Notes: generated by a model from the sequence alone, not told the origin. 64,000 bases of DNA from Rhodothermus sp. (GCA_030950375.1 JAUZRN010000031.1:1-64000); one strand, 5' to 3'. Shown: positions 35,484-45,348, numbered from the stretch's first letter. Numbers and translations are program-made.

Positions 35484-36761
35484 TCAGGTGCCGGCCGTAT
35501 AGTCGGTGGCGTACGCCCGTTGCTCGTCGGAAAGCGTGTCGATCCGAATGCCCATCGTTTCCAGCTTGATGCGGGCAATTTCCTGATCCAGCTCCTCGGG
35601 TAGATCTATCACCTGCGGAGGCAGCTTCTCCCCCGCCTTGTGTTTTTCGACGAGCATCAGGTGGGCCATGAACTGGTTGGCGAAGCTCATGTCCATGACT
35701 TCGGACGGATGTCCTTCGGCAGCAGCCAGGTTGACCAGGCGGCCGTCGGCCAGCACGTAGATGCGGCGGCCATTTTCGAGCAGATATTCCTTGTTATTCG
35801 GCCGTATTTCGCGCACCTGAACTGCCAGCTCAGCCAGCTCTTTCAAATTCAACTCCACGTCGTAATGGCCGGTGTTGCATACAATCGCTCCGTCTTTCAT
35901 CTTCTGGAAGTGGTAGCCCCGAATTACATCCTTCATGCCGGTGGCCGTTACGAAGATGTCGCCGATCTCGGCAGCTTCATCCATGGGCATGACGCGGAAG
36001 CCATCGAGCACAGCCTTCAGAGCGGCCGTGGGCTTCACTTCCGTGATGATCACATTGGCGCCCATACCACGCGCTCGCATGGCGACACCGCGCCCACAAT
36101 GTCCATAGCCGGCTACCACGAAGTTTTTGCCTGCCAGCAAAACGCTTGTTGCGCGCAGGATTCCGTCAATGGTAGATTGTCCGGTACCATAGATGTTGTC
36201 GAAGTCCCACTTCGTTTCAGCATCGTTGACCGCAAAGACCGGATAGAGTAGCTTGCCATCGGCGGCCATGGCCCGCAGCCGTTTGACGCCGGTAGTCGTC
36301 TCTTCCGAACCGCCAATGATGTGCTGGGCCAACTCGGGGCGTTTGTGATGCACGGTGAAGATCAGGTCGGCGCCGTCGTCAAGGGTCAGGTGCGGGGGGG
36401 TATCCAGCGTGCGCTCGATGCTCCAGTAGAATTCTTCGACGCTCTGGCCATGCCAGGCATAGATTTCAACCCCCGCGGCGGCCAGGGCTGCAGCGATGTC
36501 GTCCTGTGTCGAAAGTGGGTTACAGCCGCTCCAGGCCACCTCGGCACCGCAGGCCTTGAAGGTTTCAATCAGTACGGCCGTTTCCTTGGTTACATGCAGA
36601 CAGCCAGCAATTTTGTACCCTTTGAACGGTTGCGTCTGGCTGTAACGCGCACGTAGATGCATGAGCACGGGCATGCGGCTTTCAGCCCACGCAATCCGCT
36701 TGCGGCCCGCTTCGGCCAGTTTCAGATCCCGTACCTTGTAGGCTCCTTCCCGGTAGTCCAT
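35484..36761 (-). CDS. ahcY: Adenosylhomocysteinase
   Basis: NAD+-dependent hydrolase that splits S-adenosylhomocysteine into adenosine and homocysteine, removing the inhibitor of methyltransferases. The 425-residue product has KIAGCLHVTKETAVLIETF, the catalytic DDGADLIF region, GSEETTTGVKRLRAM, the NAD-binding VVAGYGHCGRGVAMRARGMGA, GHYDVELNLKEL and the C-terminal ERRAYATDYTAG-like end (EQRAYATDYTAGT). The ATG at 36761 begins MDYREG; a longer frame to 36830 adds unrelated residues. metK, which makes the methyl donor, lies a few kb away on the same strand, but the metalloprotease gene between them argues against one operon. Confidence 0.97.
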   Translation of the reverse strand: MDYREGAYKVRDLKLAEAGRKRIAWAESRMPVLMHLRARYSQTQPFKGYKIAGCLHVTKETAVLIETFKACGAEVAWSGCNPLSTQDDIAAALAAAGVEIYAWHGQSVEEFYWSIERTLDTPPHLTLDDGADLIFTVHHKRPELAQHIIGGSEETTTGVKRLRAMAADGKLLYPVFAVNDAETKWDFDNIYGTGQSTIDGILRATSVLLAGKNFVVAGYGHCGRGVAMRARGMGANVIITEVKPTAALKAVLDGFRVMPMDEAAEIGDIFVTATGMKDVIRGYHFQKMKDGAIVCNTGHYDVELNLKELAELAVQVREIRPNNKEYLLENGRRIYVLADGRLVNLAAAEGHPSEVMDMSFANQFMAHLMLVEKHKAGEKLPPQVIDLPEELDQEIARIKLETMGIRIDTLSDEQRAYATDYTAGT

Positions 36762-36842
36762 TGTTACAGACGTTTGGTCGTGGTTCGTTTTCGGCAGGCT
36801 CTTACGCCCGGTTAAAGACTTCGGTCGCAATTTATTTGAACT

Positions 36843-39644
36843 TCATGGGCGATCTGGCAGGAAAAGTACCGTGCGTGTCTGGTTCCCTCCTTCCACTTCC
36901 AGCCGCACCACATATACGCCTGTGGCCAGACCATCCGGACGAAAAACAGCCACGTGGCTGCCGGCCGACAGCGTAGCATCTACCAGGCGCACCACTTCGC
37001 GACCCAACAGGTCATATACGCTCAGCCGCACATGGCGGGCGGCCTCCAGCGTGAAGGGGATTGAGATCTGATGGCGGAAGGGGTTTGGAAAAGGCGCCAG
37101 CAGCCGGGTCGCGTAGCGGGTCTGCAAATCCGCATCGCGTGTGGCCTGTTCCAGTTCCAGCCGTTCGATCGTCCAGAAAGCGCTCGGATTGGCCGTTGTG
37201 CAACTAAAGGTAAACCGCAGCCATTGCTGGCTTCCGGCTGCTTCCGACAGGTCGAAGGTGTGCCACATGCCTTCGGGAGGGCTGGCTTCGCCAAAAGGCT
37301 GCCTGGGCGTGCCTCCACTTTCAGGAAGCAGCAGCTGCCAGGTACGTCCGCCATTGGCCGAGCTTTCCAGATAACCCGCGCAGCTCGGGCCGAAGTTGAA
37401 GCGGTGCCGCAGGTGCAGCCGGAGCCGGTCAGCATTGGCGGCCATGGCGACAGGCAGAAGCACCAGCGTAGTGTAACCTTCCTGCAGCCCATCTACGGTC
37501 CAACCTGCGTCTACACGTCGCCAGCCGGTGCCGGTCCGTGCCACCTGGAGCACGTCGGCCGTTACCACCTGGCCCACATCCACCGCATACGTCTGGGCAG
37601 GTGCCTGAAACGGCTGGCGAAGTACCCATCCACCGGCTGTTTCAACTTCCAGGTAGTAGCGGATGCGCCCGGGAATCCCGTCCCATGGAATCTGTCCTTC
37701 AAAGAGCGTGTCGTTGACGGGATGAAATACCATGGTTGGGACGAACTGACTGGCCTGCTCATAGAAGGCCTGCACCCGCACTACCGTGTCGGCCTGGGCG
37801 ATCGCTACCACCTGAAGTCTCAGGTAATCGGGCTCGATGCGTACATCCCGTGCTGGATCGTGGCGCACCACCAGATGCATTGCGCCGGGATCGATCAGTC
37901 CGCGGGCTCCCAGTCGATCAAGCAATGCCCCCAGATGCGCTCCGTTGTAGTAGTCCATATCGGCCTGCAGGAGTGCCTGCGCCGCATCCCGGAACGTGGC
38001 GGGCGGATTTAGATACAGGGCAGCCGCCATGGCCAGCCGGTCGGTGACAGCCTTTCCCAGCACATCCTGAATCTCCATGAGTACGGTTGCCCAGAGGAGG
38101 CCGTCGTCATAGATATTGCAGGGGGCACGGGGTGTATCTTCCCGGTCACAGTTGGTATCTTCCGGGTAGCGTCCGACAAAAGCGATGCGTCGTCCTTCCC
38201 ATATTGTGCCGTCGCCGCTATCCCAGCGAAAGACAAAGTCCCAATCGGTACGCCGCAACAGACCGGCTTCGGCGATTCCTCGCACATAGGAAGCAGCCCA
38301 GTAGTCGGCCCATCCTTCGTGGAGCGCCCGTCCTTCATTTGTTCCCAACAGTCCCGGTGCTGCATCTTCCAGCAAGGCATGCATATACTCGTGCCAGATT
38401 ACCGTGGCATCTTCGGCATCATCCACCCCCCCATCGCCGAAGACGATCGCGTTCTGTGCCGGGTAGTATTGTGAATTGTCCTGATTGCCAAACCCGTGCG
38501 GATTTACCAGAATGGGCATGGCCTGCACGGCGGTGCCCAGGTCGAGTTGCTGGACGTAGCGTTGGCTGCGGTCAATGTGGTAGTAGGCCATGACAGCTTC
38601 GAAGTGTTCGTGCGCACGCGTGTACCGAAAGGCCTCAGGGGCGGGCTCGGCCGGCGGTTCGTAGGGCGTATCGGACACGCCTGGAATATCGCCGGTAATG
38701 CGCACGTAGGGTCCTTCGAGCCGGTAACGACCGTCTTCGCCCTGCGTGATGTCGGGCAGGGTCACGACAACACGTTCGTTGTTTAGCTCGGGCGTATCAG
38801 CATCGTTGTTGTCGGCATAGGCCCCCCCATAGGCAACGCCGGCAGTAGCCAGTGGATCGGGATCGAATACCATGCCTTCGCCTATGATCAGGCCCACTGG
38901 CGGCGGTGAGGATATGTTCTGGCCCTTGATCCCGGAGGACGTTTCTGCTGTCTTTACGTGCTGGTCATGGACGGCCTGGCTCTGCACCTGCAGCAGCTCC
39001 CCTGTACGGGCATCGACGACCACCGCCCATTCGTCGAGCCGATCCTGTGGCCAGAGCACAAAGTGCCAGGCCAGGCGTGGTGGATCCGACGGCCATACGA
39101 CCAGTTCGGGCACGCTCGTCGGGGCCTCGGGTTGGGCCAGTCGACGCCGTGCTTCCGTCATCGCTTCGGTTGCTGAGAGATGGGGCGTTGGATCGAACCG
39201 ATCAGCATAGATATCCAGCCAAGGGGCGTAGCCACTGAACACCAGAGAAGGCTGTCCTCGGCGATCCAGGTTAACCTGCACATAGCGGCCATAGACGGGT
39301 ACGCCGGCCAGTGTCTGCCGAAAGCGTACATGTGAAGCGTAAGGGGTGATGCGCACACGGTCCAACGTCAGCGTACGGTCAGGCTGCTGCCAGCCGAAGC
39401 GTGCTGCCTCCAGCCGAAGATAGACGCGGGCAGTAGCCTCTGCACTGCCCTGCCAGGCTATCGGCACACGTACGCGGTAGTGCGCCTGCCAGCGCCCTGA
39501 AGTTGGATCGATACGTCCTTCGGGAACCACGCGCGTCGCTGGAGCCTGCTGCACGTTCCGGTAGGGCTGAGCCTGGAGACTGATTCCTCCAAAGCCAAGC
39601 AACAGACACCCCAGCCACCCTGCCAGCCGGCTGTTGCAAACCAT
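36843..39644 (-). CDS. Secreted M36/fungalysin-like metalloprotease with T9SS tail
   Basis: A 933-residue exported zinc metalloprotease. After a signal peptide (about 1-25) comes an FTP/PepSY-type propeptide with VPVYGRYVQVNLDRRGQP and EWAVVVDARTGELLQVQ (about 90-230). The catalytic motif VIWHEYMHALLED lies near residue 417, and NEGRALHEGWADYWA about 30 residues later supplies the third zinc ligand, as in the EGWSD motif of M36 fungalysins. A jelly-roll-type region with disulfide-forming cysteines follows, and the last 85 residues (LLAPFPNPFRHQISIPF to TRTVLF) form a type A type IX secretion C-terminal domain. It is therefore expected to be released or bound at the cell surface. No propeptide partner nearby. 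Confidence 0.9.
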   Translation of the reverse strand: MVCNSRLAGWLGCLLLGFGGISLQAQPYRNVQQAPATRVVPEGRIDPTSGRWQAHYRVRVPIAWQGSAEATARVYLRLEAARFGWQQPDRTLTLDRVRITPYASHVRFRQTLAGVPVYGRYVQVNLDRRGQPSLVFSGYAPWLDIYADRFDPTPHLSATEAMTEARRRLAQPEAPTSVPELVVWPSDPPRLAWHFVLWPQDRLDEWAVVVDARTGELLQVQSQAVHDQHVKTAETSSGIKGQNISSPPPVGLIIGEGMVFDPDPLATAGVAYGGAYADNNDADTPELNNERVVVTLPDITQGEDGRYRLEGPYVRITGDIPGVSDTPYEPPAEPAPEAFRYTRAHEHFEAVMAYYHIDRSQRYVQQLDLGTAVQAMPILVNPHGFGNQDNSQYYPAQNAIVFGDGGVDDAEDATVIWHEYMHALLEDAAPGLLGTNEGRALHEGWADYWAASYVRGIAEAGLLRRTDWDFVFRWDSGDGTIWEGRRIAFVGRYPEDTNCDREDTPRAPCNIYDDGLLWATVLMEIQDVLGKAVTDRLAMAAALYLNPPATFRDAAQALLQADMDYYNGAHLGALLDRLGARGLIDPGAMHLVVRHDPARDVRIEPDYLRLQVVAIAQADTVVRVQAFYEQASQFVPTMVFHPVNDTLFEGQIPWDGIPGRIRYYLEVETAGGWVLRQPFQAPAQTYAVDVGQVVTADVLQVARTGTGWRRVDAGWTVDGLQEGYTTLVLLPVAMAANADRLRLHLRHRFNFGPSCAGYLESSANGGRTWQLLLPESGGTPRQPFGEASPPEGMWHTFDLSEAAGSQQWLRFTFSCTTANPSAFWTIERLELEQATRDADLQTRYATRLLAPFPNPFRHQISIPFTLEAARHVRLSVYDLLGREVVRLVDATLSAGSHVAVFRPDGLATGVYVVRLEVEGGNQTRTVLFLPDRP

Positions 39645-39683
39645 AGGAATGGCTTTCTACGGTTCCAGCTGTCTCTAAGGTAA

Positions 39684-39716
39684 CAAAAAAAGGGCCACCG
39701 AGACAGCGACCCTTTT
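39684..39716 (-). terminator. Terminator downstream of metK
   Basis: On the minus strand AAAAGGGTCGC, loop, GTGGCCCTTTTTTT at 39716-39684. The outer stem is strong but the inner pairing is imperfect. It lies about 20 bases after the metK stop. Confidence 0.55.
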
Positions 39717-39736
39717 ACCGGACCGGTGCTGAATCG

Positions 39737-40903
39737 TCAAGCATAGCGGGCAACAGCCTGTTTGAGCGCTTCAACGCGATTCAGCGCCTCCCAGGGAAAT
39801 TCTGAGCGACCAAAGTGGCCATAGACAGCCGTCGCCCGATAGCGTGGTTTGAGTAAATCCAGATCTCGAATGATGGCGGCCGGCCGCAGATCAAAAACCT
39901 CCCGCACAGCCTCCACCAGCACCGCATCGGGGACCATGCCGGTTCCAAACGTATTCACGTCAATCGAAACCGGTTCGGCCAGTCCGATCGCATAGGCAAT
40001 CTGCACTTCGACTTCATCCGCCAGTCCAGCACCCACGATGTTTTTGGCCACATAGCGGGCCGCATAAGCGCCCGAGCGATCTACCTTAGACGGATCCTTG
40101 CCACTAAAAGCACCGCCGCCATGCGCGCCTTTCCCGCCATAGGTGTCCACAATAATCTTGCGGCCAGTCAGGCCTGTGTCACCATGGGGTCCCCCGATAA
40201 CAAAGCGGCCAGTCGGGTTCACATGCAGGACCAGTTGGTCGTCCACCAGTTCAGCGGGGAGCACACGGGGGAGGAGAATTTCCTGAATATCCTGGCGAAT
40301 GCGTTCCTGCGTGACGTCTTCGGTATGTTGCGTGGAAACGACCACCGTATGAATGCGCCGGGGCGTACGCCGGTCGTCCTCGTACTCAACGGTTACCTGA
40401 CTTTTGGCATCCGGGCGCAGATAGGGCATCAGCTGAGGCTCCTCTTTTCGGATGCGGGCCAGCTCACGCACGAGCTTATGCGCCAGCATGATGGGCAGCG
40501 GCATCAGCTCGGAGGTCTCCCGGCAGGCATAGCCAAACATCATGCCCTGATCGCCAGCGCCCTGCTCCCCCGAGGGAGTACCATCGACACCCTGGCGAAT
40601 GTCCGGGCTTTGCTCATGAATACTGGAGAGTACTCCACAGCTATCAGCATCAAACCGAAGGCGTGGATCCGTATAGCCAACGTCCCGGATGACCTTCCGA
40701 GCAATCTGCTGCACATCCACGTGTGCCCGCGTATAGACCTCCCCTGAAAGCACAACCAGCCCGGTAGTCACCAGGGTCTCCACCGCCACGCGGCTATGCG
40801 GATCCTGCGCCAGCATCGCATCCAGAATGGCATCCGAAATCTGGTCTGCAATCTTATCCGGATGCCCTTCAGAGACCGACTCGGAAGTAAACAGGTAAGC
40901 CAT
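39737..40903 (-). CDS. metK: S-adenosylmethionine synthetase
   Basis: Makes S-adenosylmethionine from methionine and ATP. The 388-residue product starts with [26 protein letters not shown], which holds the metal- and ATP-binding residues, and has [44 protein letters not shown]-type glycine-rich phosphate loop, and [18 protein letters not shown] at the end. Length and motifs are normal. It is likely its own transcription unit with a terminator behind it. I looked for a SAM-sensing leader upstream and saw none that I could support. Confidence 0.98.
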   Translation of the reverse strand: MAYLFTSESVSEGHPDKIADQISDAILDAMLAQDPHSRVAVETLVTTGLVVLSGEVYTRAHVDVQQIARKVIRDVGYTDPRLRFDADSCGVLSSIHEQSPDIRQGVDGTPSGEQGAGDQGMMFGYACRETSELMPLPIMLAHKLVRELARIRKEEPQLMPYLRPDAKSQVTVEYEDDRRTPRRIHTVVVSTQHTEDVTQERIRQDIQEILLPRVLPAELVDDQLVLHVNPTGRFVIGGPHGDTGLTGRKIIVDTYGGKGAHGGGAFSGKDPSKVDRSGAYAARYVAKNIVGAGLADEVEVQIAYAIGLAEPVSIDVNTFGTGMVPDAVLVEAVREVFDLRPAAIIRDLDLLKPRYRATAVYGHFGRSEFPWEALNRVEALKQAVARYA

Positions 40904-41057
40904 CGAAGCTCCTGTAATTACGTGGAAGATTGCGCTGCAGCATAAGCCTGTCGTTAACGCGCGGTCTGCTTTTGAGATTCAACGCCTTATGTGAAGATCG
41001 CTTTCCCGGAACCCCTCGACAAGGTTGCACGTTGGCGGGCTCCGATTGAGGCCGGCA

Positions 41058-41086
41058 TTGCTCTGAAGTGCCCCGTGTTGTATTTT
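41058..41086 (+). promoter_or_regulatory. Candidate promoter of acpP-fabF
   Basis: TTGCTC (41058-41063), 17-base spacer, TATTTT (41081-41086), giving an 80-90 base leader before acpP. Found by eye. Confidence 0.5.
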
Positions 41087-41175
41087 GGAGCGATTTGTTG
41101 GAAGCAAGCAACCGACGGGCACCAGCTCGTCCTGATTAGAAACAAACCGCGAATCAACCAAGGAGGCGTAGCACT

Positions 41176-41418
41176 ATGGCCAACGACATCGAAGCCAAGG
41201 TAAAAGCCATCATTGTGGAAAAACTCGGCGTCGACGAGGCCGACATCACGCCGGATGCATCCTTTACAAACGACCTCGGAGCCGACTCGCTGGATACCGT
41301 CGAGCTCATCATGGAATTTGAGAAAGAGTTTGATATCACGATCCCCGACGAAGAGGCCGAGAAAATCGTGACGGTAGGGGATGCGATCAAATACCTGAAG
41401 GAGAAAATTGGCGCCTGA
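41176..41418 (+). CDS. acpP: Acyl carrier protein
   Basis: Carries growing fatty acyl chains on a 4'-phosphopantetheine arm. The 80-residue acidic product has the attachment serine at residue 38 in [11 protein letters not shown], with [19 protein letters not shown] before it. A strong Shine-Dalgarno (AAGGAGG, 41159-41165) stands before the ATG, a feature rare among neighbouring genes and in line with very high expression. fabF follows after 80 bases with a hairpin between them. plsX, fabH, fabD and fabG are not beside it. Confidence 0.98.
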   Translation: MANDIEAKVKAIIVEKLGVDEADITPDASFTNDLGADSLDTVELIMEFEKEFDITIPDEEAEKIVTVGDAIKYLKEKIGA

Positions 41419-41431
41419 CCCAGGTTGCCTG

Positions 41432-41470
41432 CAGCCCGGTCGCATCTGTTCCCACATTGCGCCGGGCTTT
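41432..41470 (+). other. Hairpin between acpP and fabF
   Basis: AGCCCGG at 41433-41439 pairs with CCGGGCT at 41462-41468, and an inner CGCA/TGCG pair continues the stem across a single bulged T, giving 11 base pairs and a 13-base loop, followed by TT and GCTG. It could be a partial terminator or an RNase-processing site that lets more acpP than fabF be made. Its effect is not proven. Confidence 0.55.
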
Positions 41471-41498
41471 GCTGTACCCGTCCGAAGTGAACAGCGCT

Positions 41499-42755
41499 AT
41501 GGCACACCAACGGCGCGTTGTGGTCACGGGCATGGGGGCCCTTACGCCGCTCGGACTGAACGTCCCGGCCTTCTGGGAAGCCCTGCTGCAGGGAAAAAGC
41601 GGGGCAGCTCCCATTACCCGCTTCGATCCTACGCCTTTCGATACGCACTTTGCCTGTGAACTCAAGGGGTTTGATCCGCTGGATTACATGGACCGGAAGA
41701 CGGCCCGGCGGCTGGACCCCTTTGCACAGTATGCCCTGGTGGCGGCCGACGAAGCCCTTCGGGATGCCGGGCTGAATCCAGCGACCCTACCTGCTGCCGA
41801 AAAAGACCGGATCGGGGTGGTCTTTGGCAGCGGCATCGGCGGCATGCGGGTTTTTCAGGATCAGACGGCCCAGTATCTCCAGCGAGGTGCCCGCTTTATT
41901 TCGCCCCTGTTCATTCCGATGCTCATCCCCGATATTTCGGCCGGCCATCTGGCCATCCGCTATGGGTTCCGCGGGCCTAACTATGCGGTAGTCTCTGCCT
42001 GTGCCACGGCTAACCATAACATCGGCGACGCCTTCCTACTCATTCAGCGAGGGATGGCCGACGTGGTGCTCTGCGGCGGCAGCGAAGCCCCCATTACCGA
42101 AATGGCACTGGGTGGATTCAACGCCATGAAGGCCCTCTCCACCCGCAACGATGATCCAGCACGCGCCAGCCGACCGTTTGACGCCACACGCGACGGCTTT
42201 GTGATGGGCGAAGGTGCCGGTGCCCTGGTCCTTGAAGAACTGGAACATGCTCGTGCCCGTGGAGCACGTATCTATGCCGAAGTGCTTGGCATTGGCATGT
42301 CAGCCGATGCCCATCATATCACCGCTCCGGATCCTGAAGGCGAGGGCGCTGCCCGGGCCCTGCAGGCCCTGCTTCGAGATGCCGATCTTCGTCCCGAGGA
42401 GGTTGACTACATCAATATGCACGGGACGTCCACCCCACTGGGCGATGTGGCCGAAACCAAAGCGATCAAACAGGTCTTCGGCGAACATGCTTATCGAATG
42501 AACCTGTCCTCTACAAAAAGTATGACCGGACACCTGCTGGGAGCCGCTGGAGCTGTTGAAGCCATTGCCACCATCCTGGCCATCGTGCACCAGACCGTTC
42601 CCCCTACCATTAATTTTGAGCACGCTGACCCAGCATGCGACCTGAACTACACGTTCAACGCGCCCCAGCAGCGCTCCATACGTGTAGCTATCAGCAACGC
42701 CTTTGGTTTTGGAGGCCACAACACGGCTGTGGCTTTCAGGCGCTATGAGGAATAG
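41499..42755 (+). CDS. fabF: 3-oxoacyl-[acyl-carrier-protein] synthase II
   Basis: Condenses malonyl-ACP with acyl-ACP in chain elongation; FabF also takes part in thermal control of fatty acid composition. The 418-residue product has the catalytic cysteine in [15 protein letters not shown], the first histidine in [12 protein letters not shown] and the second in [14 protein letters not shown]. The ATG at 41499 ([19 protein letters not shown]) is preferred to an upstream in-frame ATG at 41457 that lies in the hairpin region. Cotranscribed with acpP and convergent with dciA, three bases from its stop. Confidence 0.97.
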   Translation: MAHQRRVVVTGMGALTPLGLNVPAFWEALLQGKSGAAPITRFDPTPFDTHFACELKGFDPLDYMDRKTARRLDPFAQYALVAADEALRDAGLNPATLPAAEKDRIGVVFGSGIGGMRVFQDQTAQYLQRGARFISPLFIPMLIPDISAGHLAIRYGFRGPNYAVVSACATANHNIGDAFLLIQRGMADVVLCGGSEAPITEMALGGFNAMKALSTRNDDPARASRPFDATRDGFVMGEGAGALVLEELEHARARGARIYAEVLGIGMSADAHHITAPDPEGEGAARALQALLRDADLRPEEVDYINMHGTSTPLGDVAETKAIKQVFGEHAYRMNLSSTKSMTGHLLGAAGAVEAIATILAIVHQTVPPTINFEHADPACDLNYTFNAPQQRSIRVAISNAFGFGGHNTAVAFRRYEE

Positions 42756-42758
42756 CCC

Positions 42759-43046
42759 TCACCTGAAGACAATTTCATCCACCATCGGGGTGCCCAGCGC
42801 CTCGTTCAATCGTGCGCACCACTGCGCCCGCTGCAGATGAAGCGTGTGACGCCAGGCCGCCGAGGTGAGACGCACGTAGAGTTTCCGGTTACGCACCCAG
42901 GCCGATGCCGTTACCCGATTGATCTGAGGACCAGCCAGGGCCGCCCAGGTTTCGATAATATGTACAGCATCGACACGTGGCTGCAGCCCCCATCGATCAA
43001 TGATTTCCTTTAAAATTTGTCCCAGTGGCTGTGGTCCGGGTCGCAT
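42759..43046 (-). CDS. dciA: DUF721 / DciA-like replicative helicase operator
   Basis: A 95-residue DUF721 protein. DciA was shown to be the ancestral loader or operator of the DnaB helicase in bacteria that lack DnaC. The visible pattern is LGQILKEIIDRWGL, IIETWAALAGPQI, ASAWVRNRKLYVRLTSAAWRHTLHL and LNEALGTPMVDEIVFR at the end, matching the KH-like domain with a short form that lacks the extra tail. Starts at the first ATG. It converges on fabF and is divergent from the TolC gene. Confidence 0.88.
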   Translation of the reverse strand: MRPGPQPLGQILKEIIDRWGLQPRVDAVHIIETWAALAGPQINRVTASAWVRNRKLYVRLTSAAWRHTLHLQRAQWCARLNEALGTPMVDEIVFR

Positions 43047-43140
43047 GGAAGGGTACGGGAAAGGTTTTTGTGATTAAGGTAGTGGCTCCCAGGGTTACTG
43101 TCCAGCCCCCAATGATAAAAAACAAACTTGATCTGTTCCT

Positions 43141-44559
43141 ATGCGTCTTGTCCAACCATTACGCTTATGGGTGCTGACCACAGGATACCTCATGTTGGCC
43201 ATTCATACGAGCTTTTCCCAGCCGGCTGATACCTTGCGCCTGACGCTACTTCAGGCGCTGCAACGGGCCTTGAGCGTCAGTCCCGATCTTCAGGCCGTCG
43301 AAGCCCGTCGGGATTTTGCCGAAGCACGTTATGATCTGGCCCGTTCCAGCCGCTTTTTGCCCCAGTTTCAGTTTCAGAGTGCCCACGCCTTCGGTCCAGG
43401 CCTTAAAATTCCGGAGAACAACGCACTCCCCGCGGACGCCCTGTACCTGAATCCTGACATACGTAACGACTGGCGCAACATCCGTCCCCTCAACCAGCTC
43501 GAAGTACAGCTTATCCAACCCCTGTGGACCTGGGGTGAAGTCAGCGGTCAGCTCCGGGCAGCGCGCTACGGCACTGAAGTCGAAGCAGCGGGCGTCCGCC
43601 AGAAAGCGCTGGAGGTAGCTACCCGAACCGGGGAACTGTACTACAGTCTGCAACTTACTGAAGCACTGCTCCGACTGGCCCGTGAAACGGGCGAGATCTT
43701 GGAGCGGGCCAAAGAAGAAGTAAATCGCCTGCTCCAGGAAGGCGACCCCTCTGTGGACGACGCCGACCTGTTCCAGCTCCGCATTACTGAACAGGAGTAC
43801 CTGCAGCGGGTGGTCGAAGCCGAAGAACGACATCAGATTGCCCACGCAGCCCTGTCTCGCCAGCTACTTCTCCCTGAAAACACTGTGATCGATCCCGCCG
43901 ACGGCCCGCTTGCACCTATCGCATTTACCCTCCAATCGCTGGAGACGTATCTGGTGTTGGCCGAAACCCATCGTCCGGAGATCCAGCAAGCCCAGGCAGG
44001 CCTTGCCGCCCGCGAAGCGCTCGTCAGGGTAGCCCGCTCGGACTACTATCCCAAGCTGTTTCTGGGAATTTCGGGACGATGGACGTACACAGCTGGCCGT
44101 TATCGGCAGCCCAATCCGTATATCAGCGATCCTTACTTTGGGGAAAGTCTGCGGGCTGGCTTCGGTTTTCGACTGAACCTGAACTTCGGACAAACACGGG
44201 CTCGCGTTGAACAGGCCCGCGCCCAGCGCAACGAAGTGGCCTATCAGCTGGAAGCGGCCCGCCAGCTTGTTCGCTTCGAGGTGGAAGAAGCCTATCGAAA
44301 TGTACGCATCGCCCAGGCCGCCCTCAAAGCCCGTGACCGCGCCTTAACCATCAGCAAAGAATGGCTTCGCACCGAACAGATTAACTTCGACCTGGACCTG
44401 GGTGATACCGAAAACCTGGTGCGCGCCGTACGTGAAAACCTGGAACTCCAAGCACGGTACTACGAAGCAGTCTACAACTACAACCGGGCCGTGCTGCGCT
44501 TACAACGGGCCATCGGGGTACTCGACCTGAACGTACGGCGCGGCACGCTTGTTGACTAA
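43141..44559 (+). CDS. TolC-family outer-membrane efflux protein
   Basis: A 472-residue outer-membrane channel protein. A signal peptide (about 1-27) is followed by two homologous halves typical of the family, including LLQALQRALSVSPDLQAVEARRDFAEARYDLARS and the long coiled-coil helices (RARVEQARAQRNEVAYQLEAARQLVRFEVEEAYRNVRIAQAALKARDRALTI). TolC proteins form the exit duct of ABC, RND or type I secretion pumps. No pump or membrane-fusion protein is adjacent; instead an MlaC-like gene follows after 51 bases, suggesting a shared envelope-lipid or export role. Confidence 0.92.
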   Translation: MRLVQPLRLWVLTTGYLMLAIHTSFSQPADTLRLTLLQALQRALSVSPDLQAVEARRDFAEARYDLARSSRFLPQFQFQSAHAFGPGLKIPENNALPADALYLNPDIRNDWRNIRPLNQLEVQLIQPLWTWGEVSGQLRAARYGTEVEAAGVRQKALEVATRTGELYYSLQLTEALLRLARETGEILERAKEEVNRLLQEGDPSVDDADLFQLRITEQEYLQRVVEAEERHQIAHAALSRQLLLPENTVIDPADGPLAPIAFTLQSLETYLVLAETHRPEIQQAQAGLAAREALVRVARSDYYPKLFLGISGRWTYTAGRYRQPNPYISDPYFGESLRAGFGFRLNLNFGQTRARVEQARAQRNEVAYQLEAARQLVRFEVEEAYRNVRIAQAALKARDRALTISKEWLRTEQINFDLDLGDTENLVRAVRENLELQARYYEAVYNYNRAVLRLQRAIGVLDLNVRRGTLVD

Positions 44560-44610
44560 AAGTAACTGGCCGCACAACCCTGTTTCCGCCAACAACCTTA
44601 TCGGATCCAT

Positions 44611-45234
44611 ATGAACCGCTACAACTTATACCTGCTATCAGGTACGCTGCTGACAATACTCCTGCTCGGAAGCACCCTGCCTGTACAGGCACAGTCCAGT
44701 ACCGAGGCCCGAAAGCTCCAGCAACTGCTGGAGACGCGTGACCAACAGATCAAGGCCTTGCTCCAGACCGGTCCCCTGAGCTCTGCAGACCGGGAACAAC
44801 TGAAAGATCTGATCAACGGCTTTGTCGATTTCGAAACCATGGGCCGCCTGGCCCTGGGCCCTTTCTGGGCTGACTTGAGCCCGGCACAGCGTCAGGAATT
44901 CATTGAACTTTTCAGCGATATCGTACGCGAGCAGTCGCTGTCGGATCTGGATATCTATCGTGCCCGTGTGCAGTACGACCATGTCGAGGTGCAGGGCGAC
45001 AGTGCCCGCGTCGTCACCACGGTCATCTACAAAGAGACCCCCACGCAAGTGGTCTATCTGTTCACTCGACGAAACGGACAGTGGAAGGCCTACGATATCA
45101 TCATCGACGAAGTGAGCACAGTCAAAGGATATGCTCGCTCCTTTCAGAGCGTGATCCGCAAACGCGGCTTCGACGCCCTCATGAAGAGCCTACGTAAAAA
45201 ACAGGCCAGAATGGCGCGCTCCCGCTCCTCATAG
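44611..45234 (+). CDS. mlaC: MlaC-family periplasmic phospholipid-binding protein
   Basis: A 207-residue protein with a signal peptide (residues 1-28, ending VQAQ) and the MlaC/Ttg2D domain, seen from DLINGFVDFETMGRLALGPFWADLSPAQRQEFIELFSDIVRE to the beta-strands VVTTVIYKETPTQVVYLFTRRNGQWKAYDIIIDEVS and SFQSVIRKRGFDALM. MlaC shuttles phospholipids between the outer membrane and the MlaFEDB inner-membrane complex. The C-terminal extension is basic. None of mlaF, mlaE, mlaD or mlaB is adjacent; it is paired with a TolC-type protein. Confidence 0.9.
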   Translation: MNRYNLYLLSGTLLTILLLGSTLPVQAQSSTEARKLQQLLETRDQQIKALLQTGPLSSADREQLKDLINGFVDFETMGRLALGPFWADLSPAQRQEFIELFSDIVREQSLSDLDIYRARVQYDHVEVQGDSARVVTTVIYKETPTQVVYLFTRRNGQWKAYDIIIDEVSTVKGYARSFQSVIRKRGFDALMKSLRKKQARMARSRSS

Positions 45235-45285
45235 TGGCACGGCCAGGGGCAATCGGCCCTGGACGAATACGAAATTTTCAAACCT

Positions 45286-45315
45286 TTGCCGAAAACCCAT
45301 TGCCTTTCGTATCGT
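45286..45315 (+). promoter_or_regulatory. Candidate promoter of the glycosyltransferase gene
   Basis: TTGCCG (45286-45291), 18-base spacer, TATCGT (45310-45315), about 34 bases before the ATG at 45349. Found by eye. Confidence 0.4.
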
Positions 45316-45348
45316 TGGGTTGAGACCCTACGTCTTAACCCTAACGTA

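Noticed and set aside
40904-41175. SAM riboswitch upstream of metK
   Set aside because: No SAM-I or SAM-II core could be recognised in the leader; the short ahcY leader also shows no SAH riboswitch.
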